DNA from: Bacillus fonticola
GTDB lineage: Bacteria; Bacillota; Bacilli; Bacillales; JC228
NCBI RefSeq assembly: GCF_012955605.1
Contig: NZ_CP052135.1
Location: 2,926,711-2,990,710 of the forward strand
Direction of reading: 5' to 3'
Length of the DNA stretch: 64,000 nucleotides
Of the stretch, positions 56,937-64,000 are shown one piece after another (within the stretch, counting starts at the first letter, position 1; the number at the start of each line of letters is the position of its first letter). The notes under the pieces were generated by a model, which searched no databases, had not been told where the DNA came from, and saw nothing but the letters and a program-made list of their open reading frames with translations. The position numbers were made by a program, and so were the translations under genes.

Positions 56937-57710
56937 ATGCACAAGAAAATATTATTCATTACTGGTGCTGCACAAGGAATTGGCTTTGAGGTAGCAAAGG
57001 ACTTCGCAACCCGTGGAGCTACCGTTGTCCTCACAGATCTTCAAGAAGAGGCAGTCAAAAAAGCCGCAAACACGCTCGTTTCTTCTGGGCATGAAGCAAT
57101 TGGGCTCCGTTGTGATGTGACATCAGAAACAGACATAGAACAAGCTTTACATACAACAGTTGAGAAATATGGCCGCATCGATTACCTCATCAACAACGCT
57201 GGCTTACAGCACGTGTCCCATTTAGAGGAATTTCCGACAGCAAAATTTGAACAAATGATTCAAATCATGCTCACAGCACCTTTTATTGCGATCAAACACG
57301 TGCTACCGATCATGCGTAAACAAAAATTCGGTCGCATTTTAAACATGGCGTCGATTAATGGATTAGTTGGCTTTGCAGGAAAGGCTGCCTACAATAGTGC
57401 AAAGCATGGGGTTATTGGTTTGACGAAAGTCGCTGCATTAGAGACGGCAACTGATGGGATTACTGTAAACGCGATTTGTCCTGGATATGTCGATACACCA
57501 CTCGTCCGCAACCAACTGCAAAGCCTTGCCGACACGAGAGGCATCCCATTAGAACGCGTGCTTGAGGACGTGATTTATCCACTTGTTCCGCAAAAACGTT
57601 TGCTCGATGTGAGTGAAATTGCTAGTTATGCAGCTTACATTTGTAGTGAGGAAGCGAAAGGGATTACCGGGCAGGCGGTTGTGCTTGATGGTGGCTATAC
57701 GGTTCAATAA
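56937..57710 (+). CDS. 3-hydroxybutyrate dehydrogenase (SDR)
   Basis: Oxidises (R)-3-hydroxybutyrate to acetoacetate with NAD. 257 residues: TGAAQGIGFEVAKDF, NNAG, catalytic Ser in MASINGLVGF and YNSAKHGVIGLTK, and the diagnostic C-terminal half VNAICPGYVDTPLVRNQL plus PQKRLLDVSEIA. ATG 56937 follows GGGGGAAGGA. Single gene with its own terminator. Confidence 0.9.
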   Translation: MHKKILFITGAAQGIGFEVAKDFATRGATVVLTDLQEEAVKKAANTLVSSGHEAIGLRCDVTSETDIEQALHTTVEKYGRIDYLINNAGLQHVSHLEEFPTAKFEQMIQIMLTAPFIAIKHVLPIMRKQKFGRILNMASINGLVGFAGKAAYNSAKHGVIGLTKVAALETATDGITVNAICPGYVDTPLVRNQLQSLADTRGIPLERVLEDVIYPLVPQKRLLDVSEIASYAAYICSEEAKGITGQAVVLDGGYTVQ

Positions 57711-57720
57711 AAGTAGTAGC

Positions 57721-57753
57721 ACTCCTTTTTGCTTGGCGGAAAGGAGTTTTTTT
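57721..57753 (+). terminator. Terminator of the hydroxybutyrate dehydrogenase gene
   Basis: ACTCCTTT and AAAGGAGT (57721-57728, 57740-57747) followed by a T run. Confidence 0.88.
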
Positions 57754-57818
57754 GTGCTCACCATCTGAACGAAACGTGGGCATAAAGAGAAAGAATTCCG
57801 ATAGGTACATACGCTCAA

Positions 57819-58706
57819 TCATGAAGACCTGCCTTTTTTCCTAGCGCGTTCTGCAAGTAAAAGGCAGCCCGTAATGCCCGCATCATCTCCAAGTCCCGGT
57901 GACACAATGGTCTCTTCAATTTTCGAAGTGTACGCTTCAAATGACACATATCCATTCAATGCTTCTTTTACATGCTTATGTATGAGTGGGAGTAGTTGGC
58001 GCTGCTTCATAACGCCTCCTCCGAGCACGATCCTCTCTGGGGAAAGTGTCAAAATCCATGTGGCGACTGCCTCCCCGAGGTAATGGGCTTCCGTTTCCCA
58101 CACTTCTGGACGATCTACTAATTGAGAGCCCTTTTGCCCCCATCTCTTTTCAATAGCCGGACCAGCAGCTAGCCCTTCTAAACAGTCACTATGGTACGGA
58201 CAGTTCCCTGCATACGTATCTTGCTCGTGACGCCTTACCCGAATATGGCCCATTTCTGGATGTGTTATGCCTTCTAGTAGTTCCCCTTTCATGACTGCAC
58301 CTCCGCCGATACCAGTCCCTACGGTAACGTACAAACAAGACCCCGCACCCTGCGCCGCACCAAGCGTCAACTCGCCTAGTGCCGCTGCATTCACATCAGT
58401 GGTAAATCCAACGGGGGCACCGACAATCTCCTTCACTGCTTGCAAGAACGGAAAGTTACTCCAACCCGCTTTCGGTGTTGTCGTCACATATCCATATGTT
58501 TTACTCGTACGGTTTACATCGATCGGACCAAATGAACCAATCCCTACCGCATCTACCGTTTCGTTTGCAAAGAACTCCCTAACTGCCAATAAAGTCTCTT
58601 CGGGAGTTGTCGTCGGGAATTGCATACGCTTTTCGATTTTCCCATCTACATCACCGATGGCACAAACAAACTTCGTACCGCCAGCTTCAATTGCACCCAG
58701 TCTCAC
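57819..58706 (-). CDS. ROK-family fructokinase
   Basis: 295 residues, GmuE/ScrK-type: N-terminal GAIEAGGTKFVCAIG phosphate loop, GSFGPIDVNR, TDVNAAALGE with the catalytic Asp, TVGTGIGGGA, and the zinc site HPEMGHIR...CPYHSDCLEG. The true start is probably GTG 58706, because AAAGGAG lies inside the first codons of the longer ATG frame (58724). Its likely partner is the Gfo/Idh gene upstream. Confidence 0.92.
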   Translation of the reverse strand: MRLGAIEAGGTKFVCAIGDVDGKIEKRMQFPTTTPEETLLAVREFFANETVDAVGIGSFGPIDVNRTSKTYGYVTTTPKAGWSNFPFLQAVKEIVGAPVGFTTDVNAAALGELTLGAAQGAGSCLYVTVGTGIGGGAVMKGELLEGITHPEMGHIRVRRHEQDTYAGNCPYHSDCLEGLAAGPAIEKRWGQKGSQLVDRPEVWETEAHYLGEAVATWILTLSPERIVLGGGVMKQRQLLPLIHKHVKEALNGYVSFEAYTSKIEETIVSPGLGDDAGITGCLLLAERARKKGRSS

Positions 58707-58787
58707 GTTTACCGCTCCTTTCATAAGTGATCGATTCTCTTGTCATCCTATTAACATTTCACATTACCTGCTTATTTGTTGTTAAAC

Positions 58788-58949
58788 TGTGAATAACCTA
58801 TACAACCAGCTTCTATATGTAATGCTGCAGCAGTGGATTAAGCCTTTTTTGTGGGCAAATTGTGGATATGTGTGAGAATGCCCTTCTACACGCAAACATA
58901 TCCACAAACACTGACTAGTTTATCAAATTTATTATCTCTTTTATCCACA
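58788..58949. promoter_or_regulatory. Cluster of four DnaA-box-like sequences
   Basis: TGTGAATAA (58788-58796, reverse TTATTCACA), TGTGGATAT (58861-58869, reverse ATATCCACA), ATATCCACA (58898-58906) and TTATCCACA (58941-58949) lie within 162 bases. The second and third are arms of a perfect 11-bp inverted repeat (58861-58871, 58896-58906). The 271-base gap has no gene. It may be a DnaA-binding cluster outside the origin. Confidence 0.55.
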
Positions 58950-58977
58950 GGATATATCTGAAATTGTGTATGTACCG

Positions 58978-59970
58978 TCACGATCCACTTATCTCATCTG
59001 CTGGAAACCGAATGCCTATTTGTCTGCGAATTTCCTCTAAAGCACTCATCGTTTGGCGGGATGCTTCTAGTGACTCCCAGCGTTTCATAGGGGAAGAAGA
59101 AGCTACTCGCTCAAAAAACGCTTCAATTTCATAACTCATCGGAGGTCGCGTTTGTGGTACAGAAACATCCTCAGGCTGTCCTCCACGTGCTTGGAATTGG
59201 ATAGACGCCGGTGTATGGATGGTGTCCACATGTAATGTTCCTTCTTCTCCTTGGATCTCTGCGGGGAGATAGGAATCTGAGATCTTCGAGTACATGAGGG
59301 TAGCTTCCATGTCTTCATATTGGAGCAAAATACTTCCCATTCCATCAACACCGTTTGATAGCATCGTACCTTGCGCTCGGATTGCCGTTGGGGCCCCGAA
59401 TAATTTGATTACCGGGTGAAGAACGTACACCCCTAAGTCCATTAACGCACCGTTCGATAAGCTAGGATCGAAAGCGTTCAAAATGGTTCCCTGTTTAAAA
59501 GCATCGTACCGGGAAGAATATTGACAATAGCTTGCAAACACCCGACGTATTTGGCCAACACGATCTAGTTGTCCCTGAAGTACAAGAAAGTTTGGCAAGT
59601 AAATCGACTTCAGTGCTTCCATCAATACAACATCGTTCGACCGGGCAGCTTCTTCCATTGCCGTCCACTCCTTCACTGTAGAACACGCAGGCTTTTCACA
59701 AAGTACGTGTTTACCCGCTTCCATAGCACGAATGGTTTGCTCAGCGTGAAAAACGTTCGGGCTAGCAATGTACACAGCATCGATCAGGGCTGATGACGCC
59801 ATCTCCTGAAGAGAGTCATAGGCATCAGGTGCACCCACTTGACTAGCAAATTCCTTCGCGCGCTCCATCTTGCGGGAGTAAACAGCCTGGACCCGAAAAT
59901 CTTTCACTGTCCGCCCGGCTTCGATAAACCGCTCTGTAATCCAGTTTGTCCCGATAATTCCGAAGTTCAT
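58978..59970 (-). CDS. Gfo/Idh/MocA-family oxidoreductase
   Basis: 330 residues. NAD-binding N-terminus FGIIGTNWITERFIEAG, the EKP motif in VLCEKPACSTVKEW near residue 94, and the C-terminal alpha/beta domain. Acts on a sugar, inositol or trans-dihydrodiol; substrate unknown. Confidence 0.92.
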   Translation of the reverse strand: MNFGIIGTNWITERFIEAGRTVKDFRVQAVYSRKMERAKEFASQVGAPDAYDSLQEMASSALIDAVYIASPNVFHAEQTIRAMEAGKHVLCEKPACSTVKEWTAMEEAARSNDVVLMEALKSIYLPNFLVLQGQLDRVGQIRRVFASYCQYSSRYDAFKQGTILNAFDPSLSNGALMDLGVYVLHPVIKLFGAPTAIRAQGTMLSNGVDGMGSILLQYEDMEATLMYSKISDSYLPAEIQGEEGTLHVDTIHTPASIQFQARGGQPEDVSVPQTRPPMSYEIEAFFERVASSSPMKRWESLEASRQTMSALEEIRRQIGIRFPADEISGS

Positions 59971-60000
59971 GAAACCCTACCTCCATTTACCTACGTATAT

Positions 60001-60192
60001 TTACAGCGGAAACGACAAATTTATCAACACGAATGGCTCGTCATTTACGATGCGTATCGAAACGTCCAACGCTCTTTTCATCGTCATCCTGCTGAATGAA
60101 AATTCCTTTGTTAAACTGATTTCGTCAGGTTCGTCAACCGAATACATACGATCTTTTACTCTTTGTCTCATCACCTGTGAAATTTTCAACAC
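60001..60192 (-). pseudogene. GntR-family regulator, N-terminal remnant
   Basis: VLKISQVMRQRVKDRMYS then EFSFSRMTMKRALDV matches the GntR wing-helix pattern (LAEEFxVSRMTVRRALD), but the sequence becomes unrelated after about 50 residues and stops at 63. The PSE/PGxxL segment is also degraded. It lies 30 bases before the oxidoreductase gene and was probably its regulator. Confidence 0.6.
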
Positions 60193-60437
60193 GCCATCAC
60201 CCTTGTCTCAATTCTATCACTTTGTGTTTTAGATCACCTATAATTTTCGGCTGCATACTAATTCCCCACTGATCAACAGTTTTTCTAGTGCAAAACCCAA
60301 CACGAGATTCAAACTACCTTGAGAATGAGTAGGATTAAAAACTGACCTAACGACTCCTTCACACAGGCTTCATCTGCTGTAGTACGTGCAGAAACTCCCG
60401 TACCGATAAAAAACATGGCCTCCTGGGACCACCTCTT

Positions 60438-60590
60438 TTAATCTATAAATCCATTTTGCTCGGACAACTCTCTGAACCAATAGCCACTCTTCTTAATAGA
60501 AGAAGCTTGATGACCATTACGTAAGTCGATTGATACAAATCCGTATCGATTCTTATAAGCATTCAACCACGACCAGTTATCCTGATCCCC
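60438..60590 (-). pseudogene. GH1 beta-glucosidase, C-terminal remnant
   Basis: DNWSWLNAYKNRYGFVSIDL, then KKSGYWFRELSEQNGF, matches the C-terminus of GH1 enzymes (DNWEW..GYSKRFGFVYVDY..., SxYWYKEVI). Everything upstream of DNWSW is replaced by the 20-bp array, so about 90% of the gene is missing. The 190 bases between this piece and the GntR remnant show nothing I recognise. Confidence 0.75.
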
Positions 60591-60963
60591 TGACCGCGGA
60601 TATCTGCCCCTGACCGCGGATATCGGCTCCTGACCGCGGATATATTCCCCTGTTCGCGGATATCGGCTCCTGACCGCGGATATATTCCCCTGACCGCGGA
60701 TATCGGCTCCTGTTCGCGGATATCTTCCCCTGACCGCGGATATCTGCCCCTGATCGCGGATATATTCCCCTGTTCGCGGATATCGGCTCCTGACCGCGGA
60801 TATATTCCCCTGTTCGCGGATATCGGCTCCTGTTCGCGGATATATTCTTCTGACCGCGGATATCTGCTCCTGATCGCGGATATATTCTCCTGACCGCGGA
60901 TATATTCCTCTGTTCGCGGATATCGGCTCCTGACCGCGGATATATTCCCCTGTTCGCGGATAT
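60591..60963. repeat. 20-bp tandem array, CGCGGATAT family, 18 full units plus part
   Basis: 18 perfect-register 20-bp units plus CGCGGATAT of a nineteenth. Same core as the array at 19.8 kb but with its own variants: CGGCTCC is common here and absent there, while the TCAC variant is absent here. It lies between the 5' fragment of an alpha/beta-hydrolase gene and the 3' fragment of a GH1 gene. Overlapping 134-179 codon minus frames are artefacts. Confidence 0.95.
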
Positions 60964-61010
60964 TTGAACACACTCATCCAACTATAAGGGTCCGGCGACT
61001 GATAGCAAAC

Positions 61011-61242
61011 CTAGTACTCGTTCAGGAAAGTGCAAGGCATAGGATGAAGCCAAGTTTGCTCCCCAAATGGCCACCCACACCAACTTTGATCAAAGCGTAT
61101 GACTTTGACATCTTGCTCTAACAAAGGGTTGTGTGTAATCGGAGCACCCTGGTCCCCCATGAAAAAATAAAAGTGGCACTCCTTCCCCTGTGGCGGCAGT
61201 ATGGATACGTACACCATCTTTTGCAACGACAAATTCCCCCAT
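61011..61242 (-). pseudogene. Alpha/beta-hydrolase (proline iminopeptidase-like), frameshifted N-terminal remnant
   Basis: The ATG at 61242 follows GGAGGAATT. It gives MGEFVVAKDGVRIHTAATG, then FFHGGPGCSDYTQP, which carries the HGGPG oxyanion motif. The continuation LLEQDVKVIRFDQSWCGW is in another frame, so there is a frameshift at about 61120. The sequence ends after about 77 residues of an expected ~290. Confidence 0.75.
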
Positions 61243-61304
61243 AATTCCTCCCCCTATTTCCCGAGAAATAGACACGATTCCCCATGTTTCATCTGTAATG
61301 AACT

Positions 61305-61556
61305 TTACTTCAAGGAAAAACCCGCTTCTCGCAACAACTCTTGTGAAACCTTTTCATGCTCTATTCGTACTTGTAATATATGAACCACCTTCGTACGCGA
61401 CGAGTTCATATACTTCGGAGATTGGATATCTACTTTGTATATCGGTACTTGATTCTGTTTGAGGATCTGTTTAGCTTTCCGCATTTCACCAGCATCTTCT
61501 GTTACAAACACGGAAGATACTTCTGGATACAGCTTTGAGATCAGTTTTTTCCACAT
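61305..61556 (-). CDS. Small hypothetical protein (weakly DUF2007-like)
   Basis: 83 residues starting MWKKLISKLYPEVSSVFVTE; the order strand-helix (EMRKAKQILKQNQVPIYKVDI) then strand-helix (ILQVRIEHEKVSQELLREAGF) fits a small alpha/beta fold of the DUF2007 kind, but I do not firmly recognise it. AAAGGGTG lies 6 bases upstream of ATG 61556. Confidence 0.6.
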   Translation of the reverse strand: MWKKLISKLYPEVSSVFVTEDAGEMRKAKQILKQNQVPIYKVDIQSPKYMNSSRTKVVHILQVRIEHEKVSQELLREAGFSLK

Positions 61557-61646
61557 CATGATCACCCTTTGTATAAAGTATTGCAAAACGTTGCTTTTAA
61601 AAATTGATCATCCCGTTTAGAGAAAGAGTGATAGGAGGTCATCTAA

Positions 61647-62198
61647 GTGGCACACATACTCGTTGTAGGAGGAACCGGTATGCTTTCAGGTGTATCCCGG
61701 CTCCTTGCATCAGATGGTCATACCGTATCAGTGGTAGGCCGGAGTATAACGAAAATGAATTCATTACAATCATCGCTCCCACCCCAAGTTCACATTCACC
61801 CTTTGCTTGTAGACTATAATCATGTGAGTAAGTTTCGCGAGCAAATTCGTTTGGCCATTCAACTTTACGGCCCTATTGATTGCGCCATCGTTTGGGTACA
61901 CTCTTATGCCAAGCATACGCTACCCGTTTTGATCGAAGAAGTAGCGGTTAGTTCAGTTGATTGGGAGTTATTTCATGTTGTAGGAAGCAGTACGGATTTA
62001 CCTAGCATTAAGGACGAGTTGCCTCTTCCTACTAGTTGTTCGTATTATCAAATTAAGCTTGGTTTTATTGTAGAAGAAAAGAGATCCCGTTGGCTGACAC
62101 ACGCGGAAATCTCTTCAGGGGTTTTGCAGTCAATTGCAGAAAAGGAGCCTAGCTATATTGTAGGTACGGTTCAACCATGGGACGCTCGTCCACAGTAA
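61647..62198 (+). CDS. Short-chain dehydrogenase-like protein
   Basis: 183 residues, shorter than a full SDR. N-terminal VVGGTGMLSGVSRLLASDGH nucleotide motif, then VVGRS, CAIVWVHSYA (NNAG-like position), and YYQIKLGF in the YxxxK place; the substrate-binding C-terminus is short. GTG start with AGGAGG. Convergent with the flavin reductase gene with 24 bases between stops. Confidence 0.82.
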   Translation: MAHILVVGGTGMLSGVSRLLASDGHTVSVVGRSITKMNSLQSSLPPQVHIHPLLVDYNHVSKFREQIRLAIQLYGPIDCAIVWVHSYAKHTLPVLIEEVAVSSVDWELFHVVGSSTDLPSIKDELPLPTSCSYYQIKLGFIVEEKRSRWLTHAEISSGVLQSIAEKEPSYIVGTVQPWDARPQ

Positions 62199-62222
62199 AT
62201 AACACGCAACTAAAGCAACACG

Positions 62223-62783
62223 TTACTCCTCAATCCCCTTTTGTACCTGTACGGTCTGGTCATCGAACCTTGCATATGAAGATCGTCCTAGATAGAGGGG
62301 AATGTGAAGCTTATTTGGATCCGGGAGACCATTTGCTAGGAATAGCTCCTCATCACGATAAAAGCCTACCATCTCCGCCACAAACCAATCATGATCACCG
62401 TAGCTTTGACGGTCTATAGTTTTGCATTCGTAAGCCACGTAAGCATCGTGTAAAATCGGTGCCTTTACGTGGCGTCCGAGATCGTAGGTTAAACCTGTTC
62501 TTTCTAGCTTGTTCCCATCGCGCCCAGAGGACACACCAGATTGTTGAATAGCCTCTGCTTTATCGAACGGCAAAAAGTTGATAGCAAAGGATTCTGCTTC
62601 TTTCACAAGAGAGTATGTATGTCGTTCTCTTCCAATGGCTACACCATACATCGGAGGCGCATAAGAAATATACGAGTGCCAACCAGCTGCCATAATGTTT
62701 GTTTCTCCTTTGTGGGAAACTGTGACAAGAGCTACCATTCCTGGATAACTGTGCATCACCGTTTTCTCTGTAAATGTTCTCAT
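62223..62783 (-). CDS. Flavin reductase-like (FMN-binding) protein
   Basis: 186 residues: MVALVTVSHKGETNIMAAGW, then APPMYGVAIGRERHTYSLV and FAINFLPFDKA, the FMN-binding split-barrel of flavoredoxin/HpaC-type proteins. Uses FMN and NAD(P)H; partner unknown. ATG 62783 has AGGGG eight bases upstream. Confidence 0.88.
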   Translation of the reverse strand: MRTFTEKTVMHSYPGMVALVTVSHKGETNIMAAGWHSYISYAPPMYGVAIGRERHTYSLVKEAESFAINFLPFDKAEAIQQSGVSSGRDGNKLERTGLTYDLGRHVKAPILHDAYVAYECKTIDRQSYGDHDWFVAEMVGFYRDEELFLANGLPDPNKLHIPLYLGRSSYARFDDQTVQVQKGIEE

Positions 62784-62820
62784 CTCCATCACCCCTTTCC
62801 TTCATTAAAACACACTTCAC

Positions 62821-62857
62821 AAAAAAACACGCAGCGTTTACTCGTTCGCTACGTGTT
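62821..62857 (-). terminator. Terminator at the end of the GGDEF remnant
   Basis: On the minus strand ACACGTAGCG and CGCTGCGTGT pair with one bulge, followed by seven T. Confidence 0.65.
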
Positions 62858-63026
62858 CATATCTTTTTAGTTGGTGTCCACCGTTGTTTTTCGCTGCATA
62901 CATGGCGGAGTCAGCTTGACGAATGAGCTCTTCCATATCGTCTGTTATTGTGCATATACGCTCTCTTAATGGTAACACGCCGATCATAGCATCAGCGATA
63001 GACCCGTAGCTTTGCGTCCTTATTTT
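62838..63026 (-). pseudogene. Diguanylate cyclase (GGDEF), C-terminal remnant
   Basis: The frame has IRQADSAMYAAKNNGGHQLKRY, the classic end of a GGDEF domain (ADxAMYxAKxxGxNxVxxY), but the GGDEF active site and the first ~100 residues are missing and no start codon is usable. The upstream sequence (63030-63106) leads into the CAGACTCAG array. Confidence 0.8.
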
Positions 63027-63106
63027 TCAACAAGTTTGCCTTTGCCATAGAAAAACGGGCGTGAGTCAACAATCTTCCCACGCGCAGAAAAGCACTCAAG
63101 CGAATG

Positions 63107-63862
63107 CAGACTTAGGGTCGGATTCGCAGACTCAGTGGAAAATGCTCAGACTCAGGGCCAGATACGCAGACTCAGTGGAAAATGCTCAGACTCAGAGCCA
63201 GATACGCAGACTCAGTGGAAAATGCTCAGACTCAGGGCCAGATACGCAGACTCAGTGGAAAATGCTCAGACTCAGGGCCAGATACGCAGACTCAGTGGAA
63301 AATTCTCAGACTCAGGGCCAGATACGCGGACTCAGTGGAAAATGCTCAGACTCAGGGCCAGATACGCAGACTCAGTGGAAAATTCTCAGACTCAGAGCCA
63401 GATTCGCAGACTCAGTGGGAAATGCTCAGACTCCGAGCCAGATACGCAGACTCAGTGGAAAATGCTCAGACTCAGGGCCAGATACGCAGACTCAGTGGAA
63501 AATTCTCAGACTCAGGGCCAGATACGCGGACTCAGTGGAAAATGCTCAGACTCAGGGCCAGATACGCAGACTCAGTGGAAAATGCTCAGACTCAGAGCCA
63601 GATTCGCAGACTCAGTGGGAAATGCTCAGACTCAGAGCCAGATACGCAGACTCAGTGGACAATGCTCAGACTCAGGGCCAGATACGCAGACTCAGTGGAA
63701 AATGCTCAGACTCAGGGCCGGATACGCAGACTCAGTGGACAATGCTCAGACTCAGGGCCAGATACGCAGACTCAGCGGAAAATGCTCAGACTCAGGGCCG
63801 GATTCGCAGACTCAGTGGACAATGCTCAGACTCAGAACCGGATTCGCAGACTCAGTGGAAAA
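63107..63862. repeat. CAGACTCAG array, 37 half-units of 20 bp plus part (40-bp alternating unit)
   Basis: Two 20-bp half-units alternate strictly: CAGACTCAGTGGAAAATGCT and CAGACTCAGGGCCAGATACG, with few point variants and no indel over 756 bases. Since 40 is not a multiple of 3, translation gives a 40-residue repeat and the 270-codon plus-strand frame is an artefact. It lies between the GGDEF remnant and an ABC-F gene. Confidence 0.95.
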
Positions 63863-63873
63863 CATCTCTATAA

Positions 63874-64000
63874 CTACGATTCAAACGACTCAATTAGCTC
63901 CGAAAGCTCTTCCCAGCGTTCCATTGCTTGTTCGAGTTCTGTTTCGGCTTCTTGTTGCTTGCGAAAGAGCTCGGTCGCTTTTCCGGCGTCGCTTCCTGCT
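63874..64000 (-). CDS. ABC-F ATPase, C-terminal end (partial)
   Basis: The last 41 codons only: KATELFRKQQEAETELEQAM then ERWEELSELIESFES and a stop. The Glu-rich helix ending in the ERWEELSE pattern is usual at the C-terminal arm of Uup/YfmR-type ribosome-associated ABC-F proteins. The identity is based on this short helix, so it is moderate. Confidence 0.55.
   Translation of the reverse strand, partial: AGSDAGKATELFRKQQEAETELEQAMERWEELSELIESFES

Noticed and set aside
60438..60981. Three overlapping minus-strand frames of 134-179 codons over the 60.6 kb array
   Set aside because: All three frames are open because 20-bp units lack stops. Only the last ~50 codons of one frame (the GH1 remnant) are meaningful.
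63061..63873. 270-codon plus-strand frame over the CAGACTCAG array
   Set aside because: The 40-bp period yields an open repeat in every frame; there is no ribosome site and no recognisable protein. It is an artefact of the array.

Overview
The window is about 64 kb of chromosome from an endospore-forming Bacillaceae bacterium, probably a halotolerant or alkaliphilic Bacillus relative. Evidence seen directly: spore germination genes (cwlJ, gerQ, a sleL-type LysM/GH18 hydrolase), bacillithiol deacetylase, hemQ next to pta/lipL, citR/citA, strong AGGAGG ribosome sites with GTG/TTG starts, and two BCCT carriers beside an OpuC-type ABC transporter. I see no rRNA, tRNA, transposase, phage or CRISPR.

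Layout. 0-10 kb: lipL (partial), pta, then a four-gene catabolic operon (hydroxyacyl-CoA dehydrogenase, mmsA, GntP-type permease, iron alcohol dehydrogenase) driven by a textbook sigma-54 promoter, with its CBS-PAS-AAA-Fis activator next door, then hemQ. 10-13 kb: cwlJ, gerQ, ywdK, ywdI, a Cys-rich small protein and ung. 13-18 kb: a lantibiotic-protection-type ABC transporter, a HAD phosphatase and a two-component system. 18-25 kb: thiD remnant, yojF-bshB2, a 20-bp tandem array, a NagR-like repressor with matching operators, a collapsed YtrA-type ABC operon, citR/citA, a DUF3889 protein and a MazG-like protein. 25-34 kb: compatible-solute import (BCCT, ABC, BCCT) plus a Cof-type phosphatase. 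34-50 kb: galactan use. ganSPQAB cuts galactan and imports the oligosaccharides, ganR represses it, and galK-galE-galT-galM converts galactose; a ROK repressor appears to share an operator with galK. 50-58 kb: dehydrogenases, a PRXL2/SelU-type thioredoxin-fold protein with an in-frame TGA, a PhzF protein, sleL and a coiled-coil repeat protein. 58-64 kb: fructokinase, a DnaA-box cluster, a Gfo/Idh oxidoreductase, then a decaying zone with gene fragments and two large 20-bp-period arrays, ending in a partial ABC-F ATPase.

The two most unusual signals are these. (1) At 51076-51642 the codon normally encoding the first Cys of the GCxxC motif is TGA, and a 7-bp hairpin with a G-containing loop lies 25 nt downstream. 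This fits a bacterial SECIS, so the gene may encode a selenoprotein unknown to ordinary gene callers. (2) Several unrelated intergenic repeat families share a period of 20-21 bp: TTAAGAGC, TAGTAAACCC, GGATCCTTTG, CGCGGATAT and CAGACTCAG. Two of the large arrays abut truncated genes. The arrays create long false ORFs in several frames.
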